From the NCBI GenBank assembly GCA_009617715.1, contig VTFK01000282.1:308310-372309 (forward strand): a stretch of 64,000 bases of DNA. Reading direction: 5' to 3'. Under the pieces are notes generated by a model. That model saw nothing but the letters and a program-made list of their open reading frames with translations, made no database searches and was not told where the DNA came from. Shown here in pieces: positions 23,706 through 36,639 of the stretch. Numbering within the stretch: the stretch's first letter is position 1; every line of letters starts with the position of its first letter. This stretch comes from Plectrocnemia conspersa. Taxonomy: Eukaryota > Arthropoda > Insecta > Trichoptera > Polycentropodidae. Both the position numbers and the translations under genes were made by a program.

Positions 23706-24049
23706 ATATTACTCATTTAAATTCTTACGTAACCACAAAATTTAAAAAACCCTTCAACTGCATTAATTTTAAATTGTGTAATAGTTTTTTTTAAGTATTT
23801 TCATAATAATTTATTATTACTATATAATATATAATTATGTCTGTGTATTTATTTATGCAGATAGATGTCATGTCACATGCGTGCGCGCCATTACGGGTTA
23901 TTACACACATAAATATTTCAAAAGTCATTAGATAAAAAAACTATCAACGTTATTAAAACTACTCACATATGTACATACGTGCCGTTTGTTTGCTTATTTA
24001 ATATACATTATTAAAATTCAAACGGGGCGCACAATACACACACCCACAA

Positions 24050-24450
24050 TGCCTTTAACAAAACAGACAAATCCCCGAGATAGCATCGTTGAAATTTCGT
24101 TTGGCCCATTGTTGCCGCCGAATAGATATTCGTAAGATAAACTTTTGGTAATCACCGTTATTAGTGTATTACACGGTGCGTAAGCGAAAACAATAACTTT
24201 CTTCGGGCGTCGGTTACCACAACAAACCTCCGTTCGAGAGCCACCCCTCCGAGAGAATTAGATTATCGACACTTAATATTGAGTGGTTGAGAACTTGGAC
24301 GGTCCTGTGTTGTAGTACTTTAGCGTCGTAATTGACCCACGAGTAATTAACTTGCTTCGAATCGATCGAAACGTTCGAGTTCGAGTGTCAAGGCGTTATA
24401 ATTTTACGATGATGGAATCGACGTAAAACTGGCTGTTGATGCCCAATCAA
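24050..24450. other. GC-richer island, no coding frame
   Basis: About 400 bp with clearly raised GC and many distinct words (for example cttcgggcgtcggttacc at 24203). Stops occur in all frames and no repeat partner was found. Probably conserved non-coding DNA. Confidence 0.35.
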
Positions 24451-24779
24451 TCAATCAAGATTGTTTTTATGTATAACTGTCAACTATAGGGGGGTTGCGG
24501 CCATCTGGTTTTTATTATATTAGTCAAACTGAGTGTTAACCCAATTGTGACTAGTATTATTTACAACTATATAAAATAGAATCTTGAATCATGAGAGCAG
24601 AAGATAAAAACATCATAAACTTCCTTCGTTGTATAAGGAATTTTTCTAGGAATCCTTTCAGTTCAAAAATATATAATATAGATTTGCGTGCTATTTTAAA
24701 CATGAATAGAAAATCACTGAATATATACAATTGAAGACGATAAATATTTAACATATATCGTAGGTATTCTGTCACAGGG

Positions 24780-25570
24780 TTACTCTATTAAAATTACTGG
24801 AATATGTATTTCTCGAAATTTTATTTATTATGTAAAGTGTAAATCAATGTTTTTAACATCGAATTATTAAAAAAGGCACCATCGAAGACATCTCAAGGTA
24901 TCGCAATATTAATGGGTATGATACCCAAAGATTACACCGACATGGAATCATCAAAATTTAATGATCTTTTAACAGTGATTCGGGTTAATATTTAAGATCC
25001 TTTGAAAAAGCTTGTTTCTGTACTCGGAAAACGTTAAATATTATTATCACTAAATTTATTTCTAAATGTTTAAATACCGTTAAATTTTTTAATTTAATTA
25101 AAAAGCTCCATTATTAAAGTTTTAATTGAATTTGGCATGAGAAAATATATGCGGAAGTTATTATTAATATTCTAAGAAATATTATAAAAAAATTAATCTA
25201 GAGAAAATTTTCATTGAACCATTAATTCTTAGAGAAGCGACTGAAGTAATTAGCTTTAAAAAAGTTAGAATATATCAATTCTCCATTATCAGTAAAAATG
25301 GTTTAAGAGCTTAAAATAAAATTCTCACAACTTTGATATTTTTTTACAAAATTTGATTAATAACAGAATTAATTTTATTCGGCAAAGAAGCATTTAGATT
25401 ACGACTTTCAGATACATAGCTTAGGTTTTTTACAATTAATAAATTAATATAAAAAATGTATATTTGTTTTTTGGATAGTAAAATATAAAATTAAATAGAA
25501 TACTAAAATAAATTAATTTATAAATGAAAGTCTTAATTGTATCTTAAGCAGACAATAATTGTTTGTTAAT
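24780..25570. other. AT-rich sequence, nothing recognised
   Basis: No open frame, repeat end or splice pair stands out. A minus-strand 72-codon frame just before (24557-24775) is A/T-driven. Confidence 0.5.
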
Positions 25571-25572
25571 AG

Positions 25573-26340
25573 CTAGTAAACAAAAATAAATTTATTTAAA
25601 TGTGCATTGTCATAATAAATCATCAAGTGTCATGAAAACTTCACTTTTTACCAGATTGTTGTTTCAGTCTAAATTTTACTTATTTAAAATAAAAAAAGAC
25701 ATTTCATCACCTTTGTCCACTTTTATAGACAGTGACTTATTTTGTTTCTGATATATGTTTTTTAAATACATATAAGATATTAAATATGAGCTGATGTTGC
25801 TCATTAATAAAAAATGCTTTAAGATACTTCGCTTAATATATTGATCTCTTAAAAGATTTTTATCAACACAATTATATAAATAAAAATAATGTAACAAATA
25901 ATATTTTAAGAATAAAAGCATTTTTTTGAACCAAAAAAATTATATAATATAAATTTAAAAATAAAAGTCCTACATTGTATATAAAACAACCAAAAATTAC
26001 TAGTAAATAAGGTGAGATAAAAAAATAAATTTAAGAGATGAACAATTATATAAACCATAATGCTACTGTATGAACCGGTGCATTATAATGTGTAATGAAC
26101 AATCAAATGTCGCAAAAGCTGTACTTTCTACCATATAATTTTTAGATAAGATTTTAAATGCTATTTCAGTTTAAATCATCCATATTAAAAATAAGAAACA
26201 ACCATTTTTCCCATGACTTAATTTACTTCTGAAATATATTTTTTAAATAAGTATAAAATATTCTATATGATCTGTAGTTGCTCATTATTAGAGATTTTTA
26301 AATACCTTAAATATGCTACTTTAATTAATCATCACAATAT
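25573..26340. repeat. ~480-bp diverged tandem duplication
   Basis: Blocks repeat at a constant offset: cactttttacca 25642 against tactttctacca 26122 (480); the ttttttaaata block at about 25758 against 26240; gttgctcatta 25796 against 26277 (481); atcaagtgtc against atcaaatgtc, also offset by 480. The 81-codon minus frame at 25676-25921 sits in the left copy and is not kept in the right copy, so it is not a gene. Confidence 0.75.
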
Positions 26341-26387
26341 TTATCCGTTAGATAAAAAAAATCTAGTTTAACCTAGTCTCTTAGGAT

Positions 26388-26545
26388 CGATCGGAATTAT
26401 ATTTATATAATAATCACTAATACTGATTTCACAGACACGATGGAAATTTAAAAAAAATACACAGATTCACATGGGATTCGAGCCTTGCTCTTTCGTGTCA
26501 ATAGTCAGCGACTTATACCACTCGTTTACTGATTAATGAGTATAA
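26388..26545 (-). mobile_element. tRNA-derived SINE-like element, copy 1
   Basis: Read on the minus strand there is a pol III A box (tggtataagtcg, 26520-26509) followed by a B box (ggctcgaatcc, 26484-26474) at tRNA-like spacing. The body then ends near the tail-side word cagtattagtgattatt. Two further copies share the body words cacgatg, cactaat and cagacac (52843-52958; 59457-60385, split). It has no coding capacity. Confidence 0.7.
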
Positions 26546-26559
26546 CTAAGCACTCGTTT

Positions 26560-28470
26560 TTATTCCTTAAAAGTTATCGATCGTTTCTATTCATGTAAGT
26601 CTTGACATATTGTATCCAAAGGATAAAATCATATCTTTCACTAACAAGATAATGGATAGCTAGAAATAATATTTAAAAATAAATGGTCAATTAAGCTAAT
26701 ACTATAATAAGTAAGAAATACATATTTAAAGAAATGATCTGTATCAAACTAATGATTTATAAGTATTAATTTGTTAACACAATTATTTTTTTACATAAGT
26801 TTATTATAAAAAATTAAGGGTTATATTGTTATTATTTTAAACTGGCATTTTACTTATTCAAAAATCAGGGGATAATACATAAAGTATTAATTTAATTAAA
26901 GGTATAAATAAGCTGCTAGAAAATGTTTTTGTATATATTTTATATTAACAGACTTATTTAAATTTTGATTACATACAAAAATATTTAATAATTTAAGATT
27001 AAACGATACAGTACAATTTATATCTAATTATATAATTATCTTTGTTCTGAATTATAGCAAACTTTGTTTACAAATTTGGTTTACATAAAACTAGTGTTCT
27101 AATTAATTTAATAAATGCAGTACCACAGTGTGTATTTTAAACATCTTGATTCCACAGTAATCAAATTGAAATGCTTGTAAAAAAATAGCTAGTAAAATGT
27201 ATAATTTTTAAATTATTCTATCACAGATTATGTTGTAATAATATACCTAATTGCTTCCTCAACATGAAGGGCTCTGTTATAGCTCTTTTCTGAATCGGAA
27301 ACAGCTGCCAATTTCGATTTTAATCTCGTAACGCATATGCCATATAAAAGAACATTACATAATAATTTCGTTTAAAAAAAATACCTCATTTAATACTTTA
27401 TTAGCCACGAAACACCGACCAAAAAAAAATAACCCTACATTATTAATGTTACGTACATAGGCAACTATCAATGTTTAATATACCAAAAATACACAAAATT
27501 CACCTTCACCTTCAGGGAGCAATTTAATGTGAATGAAAGTTAATTTATTAAAATAATATCCAACCCTTGAGGATTATTACGTATTAAGTAATTAGCTGAT
27601 TTTCAATAGCGTGTCACATTTATCTAAATTATGCATCCGTATCTGTGACGAAGGCTTAATTATCGCCATGCGGCACTTCAACTGTTAAAATTATCAAGTA
27701 GTGCGACACCTACGTGGAACACATTAACCCTTAACAGGAAATGATCCAACATTTTTATTTCCTCTTAGCCGGCAAATTATCCCTTTCGAATTTTAGTTGG
27801 GCGGCTTTTTTGAGAGCAGTGGCGTGCGTGATTCGATACAAACATGTGATATATTAAATTGCTTTATTTGATGTATAATTTACGTACTGCTTGATTGAAG
27901 TTAATTGCGTATTAATCGTTGAAAAATACACCAAAAATAGTAGTGTATGTTTTTTTGGGCGTTATGTCAACAAAAATGCTATCGAACAAATTGTGTGTTT
28001 AAAGTTAAATTATGCATATAGATTTTCACAGAATAATTTTACAATAGCGGATACAAGTAATAAAATATATATTATATATGTTACAACTAAACTGCTGGAA
28101 AAAATGCAACATCAAAACTCTATAATTTTACACCATAGGATTAAATAAAATGTGGCGGTTATTCAAATCGCATTTTTAATAATTAAATTGAATTTTAAAT
28201 GTTCCAGCTATAATTATCATATTTGTTGAATGAACTATTATTAAAAATAATTGTTTAAGATACTTTCTTCATTAATAAAATATACGCAACATTTACAAAA
28301 AAAATGTACGAAATAAATGCTTCACTAATTCTATCGCTAAATACACAATAGATTGAATCTAAAAAACGAAAATGAGAGAATACTCTCTTTTTCTTCATTC
28401 CTCTTTTTTTTTTTTTGGCAGACGGATAAGAAAAAATGAACAATGTTGCTTGCAACTTTAGGACGCTCCT
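26560..28470. other. AT-rich sequence with a weak GC patch
   Basis: Background except for 27640-27850, which is richer. At 27820 a cagtggcgtgcgt word resembles a hAT terminal repeat but has no partner nearby. Frames at 27891-28148 and 28255-28473 have no recognisable product. Confidence 0.45.
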
Positions 28471-28479
28471 CATTGACCT

Positions 28480-28890
28480 TTGTTAGTCTGGAAGTTCTCC
28501 CTTTTTACGGCCGGAACCGGAAGAGGACGACGAAAAAGTTCAATGGAAATCATTAGAGCCTTTGCGAGTTCTCCTTTTGTTTGTGAATTCATTAATTTCG
28601 AATGTCACAATCGAAATGCCTAATCCTATTTCAGAAAAGAATATATACGAAAATAATCTATCCCTTACATATAAAATGAGATGGATTCCTTCGTATGCCA
28701 AAATTATTTATTCATAACAATCAATACGGATAAAATGTGGGAAATTCCAAATTACACGCTAAATTACAATGCGGAATGAATAAAAAGAAGCAAATTGACG
28801 TTGATTACCATCCATCGATATGTTCGGAACAAACGGTGTCCGTAGAAGGACATTCCGTAATCTATCGTCGCGTATGAATTCATATCGCAA
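28480..28890. other. GC-richer islands, no coding frame
   Basis: 28480-28570 contains ggccggaaccggaagagg, and 28790-28890 contains acggtgtccgtagaagg. No frame persists and no repeat partner was found. I infer conserved non-coding DNA. Confidence 0.3.
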
Positions 28891-29399
28891 AGGGAATGAC
28901 AACCATTTAATAAAATACATTTTATTATTAATGCAACTATAATGCCATCAAAACTAATTTAATGAAAGGTATTTTCAAATTATTTATTTGTTATTATTTT
29001 TATATTAAATAATAATAATGGTTTTTTGGTGAGCTTAAATAATCTGCGTTATTATTTACAAATAAGAGATCATCATAACAACCACTTGAGCAAAGAAAAA
29101 AAATTCCACAACCCATTTACGAAAAAGCTTTACACATCACACATAGAAAGTGAGTATTCGGTACCACAAAAAACAGCATCAACACAGACACTGAAACATA
29201 GCACTTTGTTTGAGAAGACGCGCATTTGAGACAATACTTGTATATATTACCATTGCTCTTTAAAGCAGTCTTTAGATTTCAAAATAATAATAATGTAAAA
29301 AATAATGTTAGACCTTAAAGAAAAGTTTAAGTCATAAAATTATTATGTAATAATATATTCGTCTACTTATAACATTAAGAATTTATGCCCCCTTTGTTT

Positions 29400-29650
29400 C
29401 ATGTGAGATGACTCGCAATTCTTTTATTTTTTCGCAAAAAGGAGATTACCATTCGCACAAAAAAGGTTGCCGACAGCTGATTTATACCGTTCGATTGTTC
29501 GTGTGTCATTATTTCGGCTCCGCCGTAATCACACGTTCTTTCCGTTTGTATTAGGGTGTCGCATTGACTGACACGGGGCGTGTCATTCCACCCCTAATGA
29601 TGCTAATGAATGTTGATGACTGTAAAAGTGTGTTACGGTTTGTACAAATC
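29400..29650. other. GC-richer island
   Basis: Raised GC with gactgacacggggcgtgtca at about 29567. A plus-strand 67-codon frame just upstream (29026-29229) looks more protein-like than most in its second half, but lacks an ATG in frame and any family resemblance. No gene called. Confidence 0.3.
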
Positions 29651-30151
29651 AGAGGTGTTCAAATTTATCCTGTTTGTTAAAAAAATATACGTTTGACATA
29701 ACCAATAAATGTATTTGATTAAAATGGACGGCATATGTAATAAGCTTCTCGCAATTTTCATTTAATACTATAGTAACCAAATAATATGTTTTGAAAACTG
29801 AATACATCAGAATTTATGCAAATTTATATTTAAAATCCATAATTTAATATTTTGTTTGCATGAATAGTGTATTCTGTATACATTCATTAATATTTAATTA
29901 CATATATCAGGACAAACTATTTATTCAGGTGTATTTAAACCAGGTGGAAGTTTGTAGTAAAACAATTTATAGAACGATAATCTGACATACATATTTTTAT
30001 AATTAAATATCAATTACACTGCGTTTATTTTTAACCATTTTATAATTATTTTATAGTTTAGGTTATATAGCAACAATTTAAGCAAACGAAAAAGGAGATC
30101 AAAAATAACGCATTCGTTTTGAGACGTTAATCAACTACTATTTGTTTAGAA

Positions 30152-30330
30152 ATGATGCGCGATAGATAATATGTTTTACTTTGCGCATAATACTATTGTT
30201 CTTTTACGCTTAGGTTACCGATCGTCAGAGAGACCATCTGAACCGTTTCTCTTTTAAGGCGTATATTTCGTGAATGTAAACAAAAAGCGATGCAATTGCC
30301 CCGCAAACATCCACATCTGCGAATCGCTTT
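30152..30330. promoter_or_regulatory. Duplicated conserved element, copy A
   Basis: Homologous to 49185-49361. Shared blocks in order: gatgcgcgatagataatat against gatgcgcgctagacaatat; an accgatc-centred middle; and cgatgcaattgccccgcaaa (30288) against cgatgcaattggcccgcaaa (49322), followed by tctgcgaatcgc against tctgcgattcgc. Neither copy has a shared open frame. That the blocks stay alike while the spacers diverge suggests a functional non-coding element, such as a pair of enhancers. The inference is mine. Confidence 0.55.
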
Positions 30331-30339
30331 TGAATTATT

Positions 30340-32600
30340 TATATAGATTGGTGGGATAATGTGGTTTTGCGAGATATTTTTATATTATTTACTGCTATGA
30401 AAATGACAGTGTTATTAATTTGTTGATATTTGAGATTTAATATGCATTTTTTAAATATTAATATGAAGAGGTGTATTATATATTCTTTTTATAGCTTTGC
30501 TTCGATTGAAAAATTAGTATTACTGGTGTTTCTCCACACCGGACAGGCATATGTTAAAATGGGTATAATTAATTAACAAGTTTTTTATGAGTATGGTTAT
30601 ATGTTCAAGGACTTTTTAAAAATATTTTCTAATAGAATGTGAGTGAAAGAAAAAGTGAAAATGATATTCTTTTTCTACGCTTTCCGTCGTTATTATATAA
30701 AGTTTAAATTAATATTTCATTTCCTATTTAATTTAACGTGATTAATTGATGGATTTCGTCGCTTCGAATATTCGTTTGCGTAATGGTGTCTGAATAAAAT
30801 ATCAGTCATAATGTAAATATTGCTAAATGAAATCAAAAAGCTTCAAATCGAATGGCAAGGATCGACCTTGAGCAAAGAACCTTTAAATTGATTTTGATTC
30901 CCAACTTTGAGGTATTAAAATTTAGGGATATTAAAAAATTATGCATAAAATCCAGGAACACTTTTATTATATATTGCATATTTTAAATTTAAAAACATCA
31001 ATTTATTATAAAGAATGTTTAAGTGTTTTGGGGAACCATCTAATTTACCATAAAATTGAATTAATATACATATACTCAACCGACAACAAAATACACATCT
31101 TTACATAGGTACATCTTATAACATTTTTACGCGACAATAGATTTTATACACATAAGCCTTAAAGCGTTTATAAAATAACAACCAAACAAAAGATACGATA
31201 AGATAGCACCGAAGCAACGATATGTACAACGGAAAATGTTTATCAAGTATTTTCCAACGCGAGTGTAATGCGTTAATTGAAATTTCTTATAGCGTCGAAC
31301 TGAAAATGTAATTTAATTAGCACGTATCGTCTAATATCAAAACATCAAAAATTTTGTACAAAATTCATATATTGTAGGGTTGTTTATGATAAGTTTTCAG
31401 AACCGAGATTACGTATTATTTGCCTTGTAACGTTGAAAATGTTTTAATATGATGTATTTTAATTTTATACGATGCCATATTTTATGTTTTATATATGTTA
31501 TACACTAGATAACAATAAAATACTAAACTATAAATATATGAAGCTGATTTTATTATATCATGTAAATGTATATTAATTATATAAATGTAATCTCGAGCAA
31601 GATGAAGATCTATATATATATATTATATAATATTATATAATAATTTACCTCGAATTTGAATAACAATTGTGCTAAAATTTATTTACAATGAATTTCATAA
31701 TTGAAAGAACATATAGTTAAAAATAAACCGTATTGTAATAAAACCGTGCAATTTATTTTAGGCAACATGTTTTTCTTGTGTACAAACGTAAGGTTTATTT
31801 GACCTTTATTAACAGAAGTTCATTATTATTATTGAAATTAACACTTTAACAAATAATTTCCAGTTATAAATGTTCGGCAAATTAATTTTTCGTTAGCTCT
31901 TACTTTTAATAAAACCTACAAATATTTTAAAATAATTAAATTACTTCTGAATATATGTAAAAATTATATTATCTAAAAAATATAAATAAATTGTTTGATA
32001 TATTTTCACTGGTCTAGTTAGTGAAATTATATTTTTCATAGTGAAAATAAACATATATAATAAATACTATTTTAATACCAAATCATTTTGCGATTTTTTA
32101 TTAAATAAACTAAAATAAAATAATATAAAATCAATAGGCATATATTGTATATTTCCTAATTTATGTATTTACGTTATTTCATTCTATTAGGATTTTTAAG
32201 TTTAAATTAAAATTTAATTAAAGTAATGATACTAAGAAAATAAAAACATATATTAGTTTTAAATATTGATAATATATAACGTAGAAAATCATAACATACA
32301 TAGTGTTATAAATTTGTATCATAAATGATAAAAACACTATTGCGTTAAAATATTTATTTTTAACTATTAAAAAGTTGTTAAAGTTAGAAAACAAATACTA
32401 TTTGCTTTTTATCTGTTCTCAATAAAGTTCCATTAAATTTATATTAAATACAAACTATCTGCTTCTAATATAGTTTCATTAAAAACTTTTTAATAAAATG
32501 CATTATGTATATTTGGACAATAAGCAATTCGTATATTAAATATATATTTCCATTCTTTCAACAATTAGGCACTTGGAGAAAGAAAAGGAAAAATAATATG
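30340..32600. other. AT-rich sequence, nothing recognised
   Basis: Only simple A/T stretches stand out (for example the atat run at 31612-31650). No gene, transposon end or splice pair is supported. Confidence 0.5.
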
Positions 32601-33125
32601 TAGAATGTCTTTCACTGAAGGTAGGGAAAATTCATAGCCCTGTTTACGGATATTTTTCCATTAATTAACCGGGTACCCGGTTCTGTTCCAGGTAATTTTT
32701 GTCCACTAGTATATACTGACACAGAGACAAATTATATTCTATACGTATAAATTATTTAAAAATTGTGTTTATAGATATAGGAATGTATATTTAATATCGT
32801 GTATTACATAACACGCAAACGATAGATGGCGCAGTAATCGTCAAATTTTCGCCATCAACAAGCTCGCTTTTGATAAATTGTACCGATTCACGAGAGCACA
32901 ATCATTTATATAAGGGAGCTTCTGAAAATATCGCTTCCAGTGAATAGAGCCGTAATGAAAAGTTTTCCCGGGGCTGGTTTTGTCGGATTTTCGGCTGACA
33001 ATTTAGAATGCAGAGTCGCGCGTTTGCCGAAAAGCCTCCATTGTGCGAAAAAGAGGCTTTGGCGGATAACATTCCGACCATTGTGCGCCGATGTACGAGT
33101 TAGAAAGAGCAATTATCATATAATA
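32600..33125. other. GC-richer islands with 16-bp palindrome
   Basis: aaccgggtacccggtt (32668-32683) is a perfect palindrome, the kind of site bound by Grainyhead/CP2-type factors (AACCGGTT-like, here with an insertion). A second island, 32860-33125, carries overlapping frames on both strands (32906-33112 minus, 32940-33158 plus) with no recognisable product. Regulatory DNA is inferred. Confidence 0.35.
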
Positions 33126-33529
33126 CACATGTACATACACACCACTACTAATGCGTAAAGTACTAGGTAATGGTAAATAAAACAGTAATCATATACAGCA
33201 GAATATTATGAAACTGAGTAGAGCCAGATTCTTTGCACCGTGTCCAATATTATATGCAGACTTTAATGGTTGACTCTAAAAAATGTATTTTTTATTTTAC
33301 TTTGAATTATTCAATTCTAAAAAAACATTTTTAAAGGCTTAAAAAATATTAATTTTTTGAGTTATACTATAATATTTTTTATGCATAATTTAAAATAAAA
33401 AATCTTATATATTTTTATGGGTATGCTAATTCGTACCTACAATTACAATTATACGACTTATATATATATATTAATATACCAAGCACCATACAACGTAAAT
33501 TCTCCATAAAAAAAACTTGAAGACTCCAT

Positions 33530-33790
33530 TGAGTCTAGAGGCATATCGAAAGCCACGGGTAAGGCTATGGGAAAGCTTCGGTACTGTAATTGCCAGTTTC
33601 AACGCTGAGACCCCATGGTGGTGGCGTGACAATAAGAAATTACGTAGACGGAAGAAAAAGCCCTAATGGCGCATGTTGCCTCTGCCCCGTTTTTCAGTCG
33701 ACGTCAAGATATGATAAGCGCTTTATTTATTCACGCCGTTTTTCTATATCTACATATACGCAATATGCAATCAAAAAGTAACGTGAGTAT
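33530..33790. other. GC-richer island
   Basis: A plus-strand 63-codon frame (33590-33781) includes LRPHGGGVTIRNY and overlaps a GTGAGT at about 33783, but its flanks give no good acceptor. No family is recognised. Treated as non-coding. Confidence 0.25.
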
Positions 33791-34578
33791 TTAAAAATAA
33801 TAATCTATACGTATAACTAAAATTTAATATATGTTTATCTATATTACACACATCATAAATGAACAATTTACAAAAAATTGGAAGGCTTGGAAATCTCTTT
33901 TTAATTAAACAGATAACCCATAATAACAAATAATTTTATAGTGATGCAATATTTTACTGACAAATATATGCAACGTAGCACAAAATATTTTTTAATAATA
34001 AAATAGCAAATAATTATTTGCCAAGCAGTGTATACAACTTTTTTCCAACAATAAAGTCGAAGAAATGCTGCCAAACAAGTGCACTAAGACTGAGCTTCTC
34101 TAGATTCACATTTCACAACAATAACCTCGAAGCATAACACTGGACAGAAAATCAAAAAATAAAAGAGGTGTTTGATTTTCTTTAATTCTAAAGAGTATAT
34201 ACGCCTTTCTAGAGTCTAATAAAATATGCAGCAGACCAAAACAAAGAGTTTGGTTCCGCCCTGAATCATAAGCATTAGTTTAAAAGTGAAGTAGATACTT
34301 TTCTATCAAATGATGCATACAATAAATAAGTAGCGTTTTATTCCGGTATTAGTTAGTCAGTGAGTTAATAAATAATGATAACATAGTCAATATTTTTTTT
34401 ATCACTTTCTCTTTACGTAAAAATTTATGTATCGTACATAACTAGAACTCATTGTAAATTTATGTAACTAAAAAAATAGACGCTTGAGTTAAATTTAAAA
34501 ATCAATTGCACTGTGAATATGTTTATTGGCAAAATCAAAAACTAAAGGATAGTGTAAGTTTCTCTATTGAGATTGAAT

Positions 34579-34670
34579 AATGTAAGGTCACAAAACTAAC
34601 TTAAAAATAATTATTAAATGAATAATTGTAAAGTCACATTTCAAAACTGATTTAAAAATAATTATTAAAT
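34579..34670. repeat. ~48-bp tandem duplication
   Basis: The text ttaaaaataattattaaat preceded by gtaaggtcac/gtaaagtcac occurs twice, 34579-34620 and 34625-34670. The second copy has a short insertion (attt). Confidence 0.75.
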
Positions 34671-35654
34671 TAAAAATCTCTGCACAGATTTAACGTTGTT
34701 TAATAGTATATTTTTGTACTGTATAATAAGCTTACTTTTTATATATATATGTAAATACCAGGTATGGACCAATAGTAAACAATTCTGTTAAAATCGGTGT
34801 CTGAGAACATATGACTATCCCGAACTTAGTACTAAAATTATTATTCTAATATTAGCCCTACACTACCTTTTTATACGAAATATATTTTGCCTAAGATCTT
34901 TATGTTTAATTGAGATTTGTGACTTGCAACATTGCAATATTATCGTATGTTATCAATTAGTTTTCTTTATGATAACGTATCGCACATGCAAATTATATCA
35001 AGTATGATAAATACATATGTATATATGACATTATAAATGCATAGCCTTGCATAATATAAATCACAAAACGCATAAATTATTTAATACAAAATAATATTTC
35101 TGCATATTTATATCAATAACACGAAACAACAATCTATAATAAACATTGTATACAAAAAACGGTATTAAGGAGTTCACGTCCGTTCTATGCCTTGTTATTA
35201 TGAAGTCGTTTTCACAATGAGATATTAAGGAACAACTTGCAATTCAAAGTTCATTCTATCATACAAAAATATTTATCTAAAGTTCTCACTGAATATGTAA
35301 AGTTTTCTCGAAACTTAAGCGGTGTCTTTATTCATACAGAAACCCGTTGCTTAAAATTATGAACAATACCAAAGTTAAAAACACTTTTTGTGAATTATGT
35401 ATCATAACAATAAGAAATAATATTATTTTTTGTTAAATTAAATAATAATATTATTATCAGATAAAGAAAAATTAATATTTATATTTTAACTATATATATA
35501 TTGTACTGCTGAATAAATTTTATCTAGTTTGATCGAAAAGTGTATTTGGCAGCACTGATTGACAACTTCATCAGTTGTTTTTAAATGAAATTTGACTCTG
35601 CTTTTATGATATGCTCCTATTAATATTTGTAAATATATTGAATACAAATATAGT

Positions 35655-35965
35655 CTAGCAAATTTTTAGTCGCGCCGCTTTTGTGAGCACACGCCAAAAG
35701 CCAGCGTTTAATCGTCGCGTATCAAATATGCACCCTGAGGGTTTAACCCTTTCGGGACAGTAGCACATCGCATATTCATACGCGCGTTACCATCCGGCAA
35801 CCGTTTGGAGTTTTTCATTTTCAAGGGCTAGGTTCAAGGGCGTTACACTTTAGTTACAACCCAGAATCTTAGTCCACCGGGATCTGCCGTGCAATATAAA
35901 TTTGTACGTATGATACGACCGTACGCTCGTTTGAAAATGAGTTTATATATTCGTGGACTGTTTCC
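35655..35965. other. GC-richer island
   Basis: About 300 bp with raised GC, CGCG words (tcgcgccgc, tacgcgcg) and a short palindrome agggtttaaccct at 35737. No coding frame. Conserved non-coding or regulatory DNA is inferred. Confidence 0.35.
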
Positions 35966-36639
35966 CTTTGTTGTTTTTTTATGTGTGGATGATTATGTAG
36001 TATATAAAGGATACCTGTGTTTATATGAAACATGAACAAAAAGCTATAAAGAGTTATTTTTGAAGAGCCATTGAAGCTTCACCACAATTATGGGTTTCAA
36101 TTCCGGTATTCTGGACATTTTTATAAACTATATAAAATAGTTTTATTGTTTGGACTATGCTCTTGTGTTTTGTAAAATCATTTAGTAACAAATAAAATAT
36201 ATCAGTAATCAATTTGAAATAACAATTTTATTTGCTTGTATATTTCTGTGTATCAATCAATAATTTTGTATTTTATTCAAGCGTACAATATTTAATATAT
36301 TTTTTACTGCAGTCTAAATTATGGTTGATACTAACATATAAAATACCTACTTTAATGATTTGGGAGTGACGTTTGAGCAGGGATGGAGATTTTGTATGCA
36401 CATCGGCAAAATTTGCGATAAGGCGCGAAGCGTGTCACTTTAATAATTTATTGGCAATTCGTATTCTATACGATAGTAAATTGCTTAAAAAAACATAAAG
36501 TATAATCAAAAGCCAAAACAAACTGAATGTACAATTTATAATATATATTGAAAAAAAAAACATAAATTCCATCGATCATGGCTTCTAAATGTCTAGAAAC
36601 AAGTTTGAATTCTGATGAGATTTTATAAAATGAGAAACA

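Noticed and set aside
27815..27835. cagtggcgtgcgt resembling a hAT terminal repeat
   Set aside because: No inverted partner or 8-bp duplication found within the following kilobase.
29026..29229. 67-codon plus frame, protein-like second half
   Set aside because: No ATG in frame, no acceptor at its start, family unknown.
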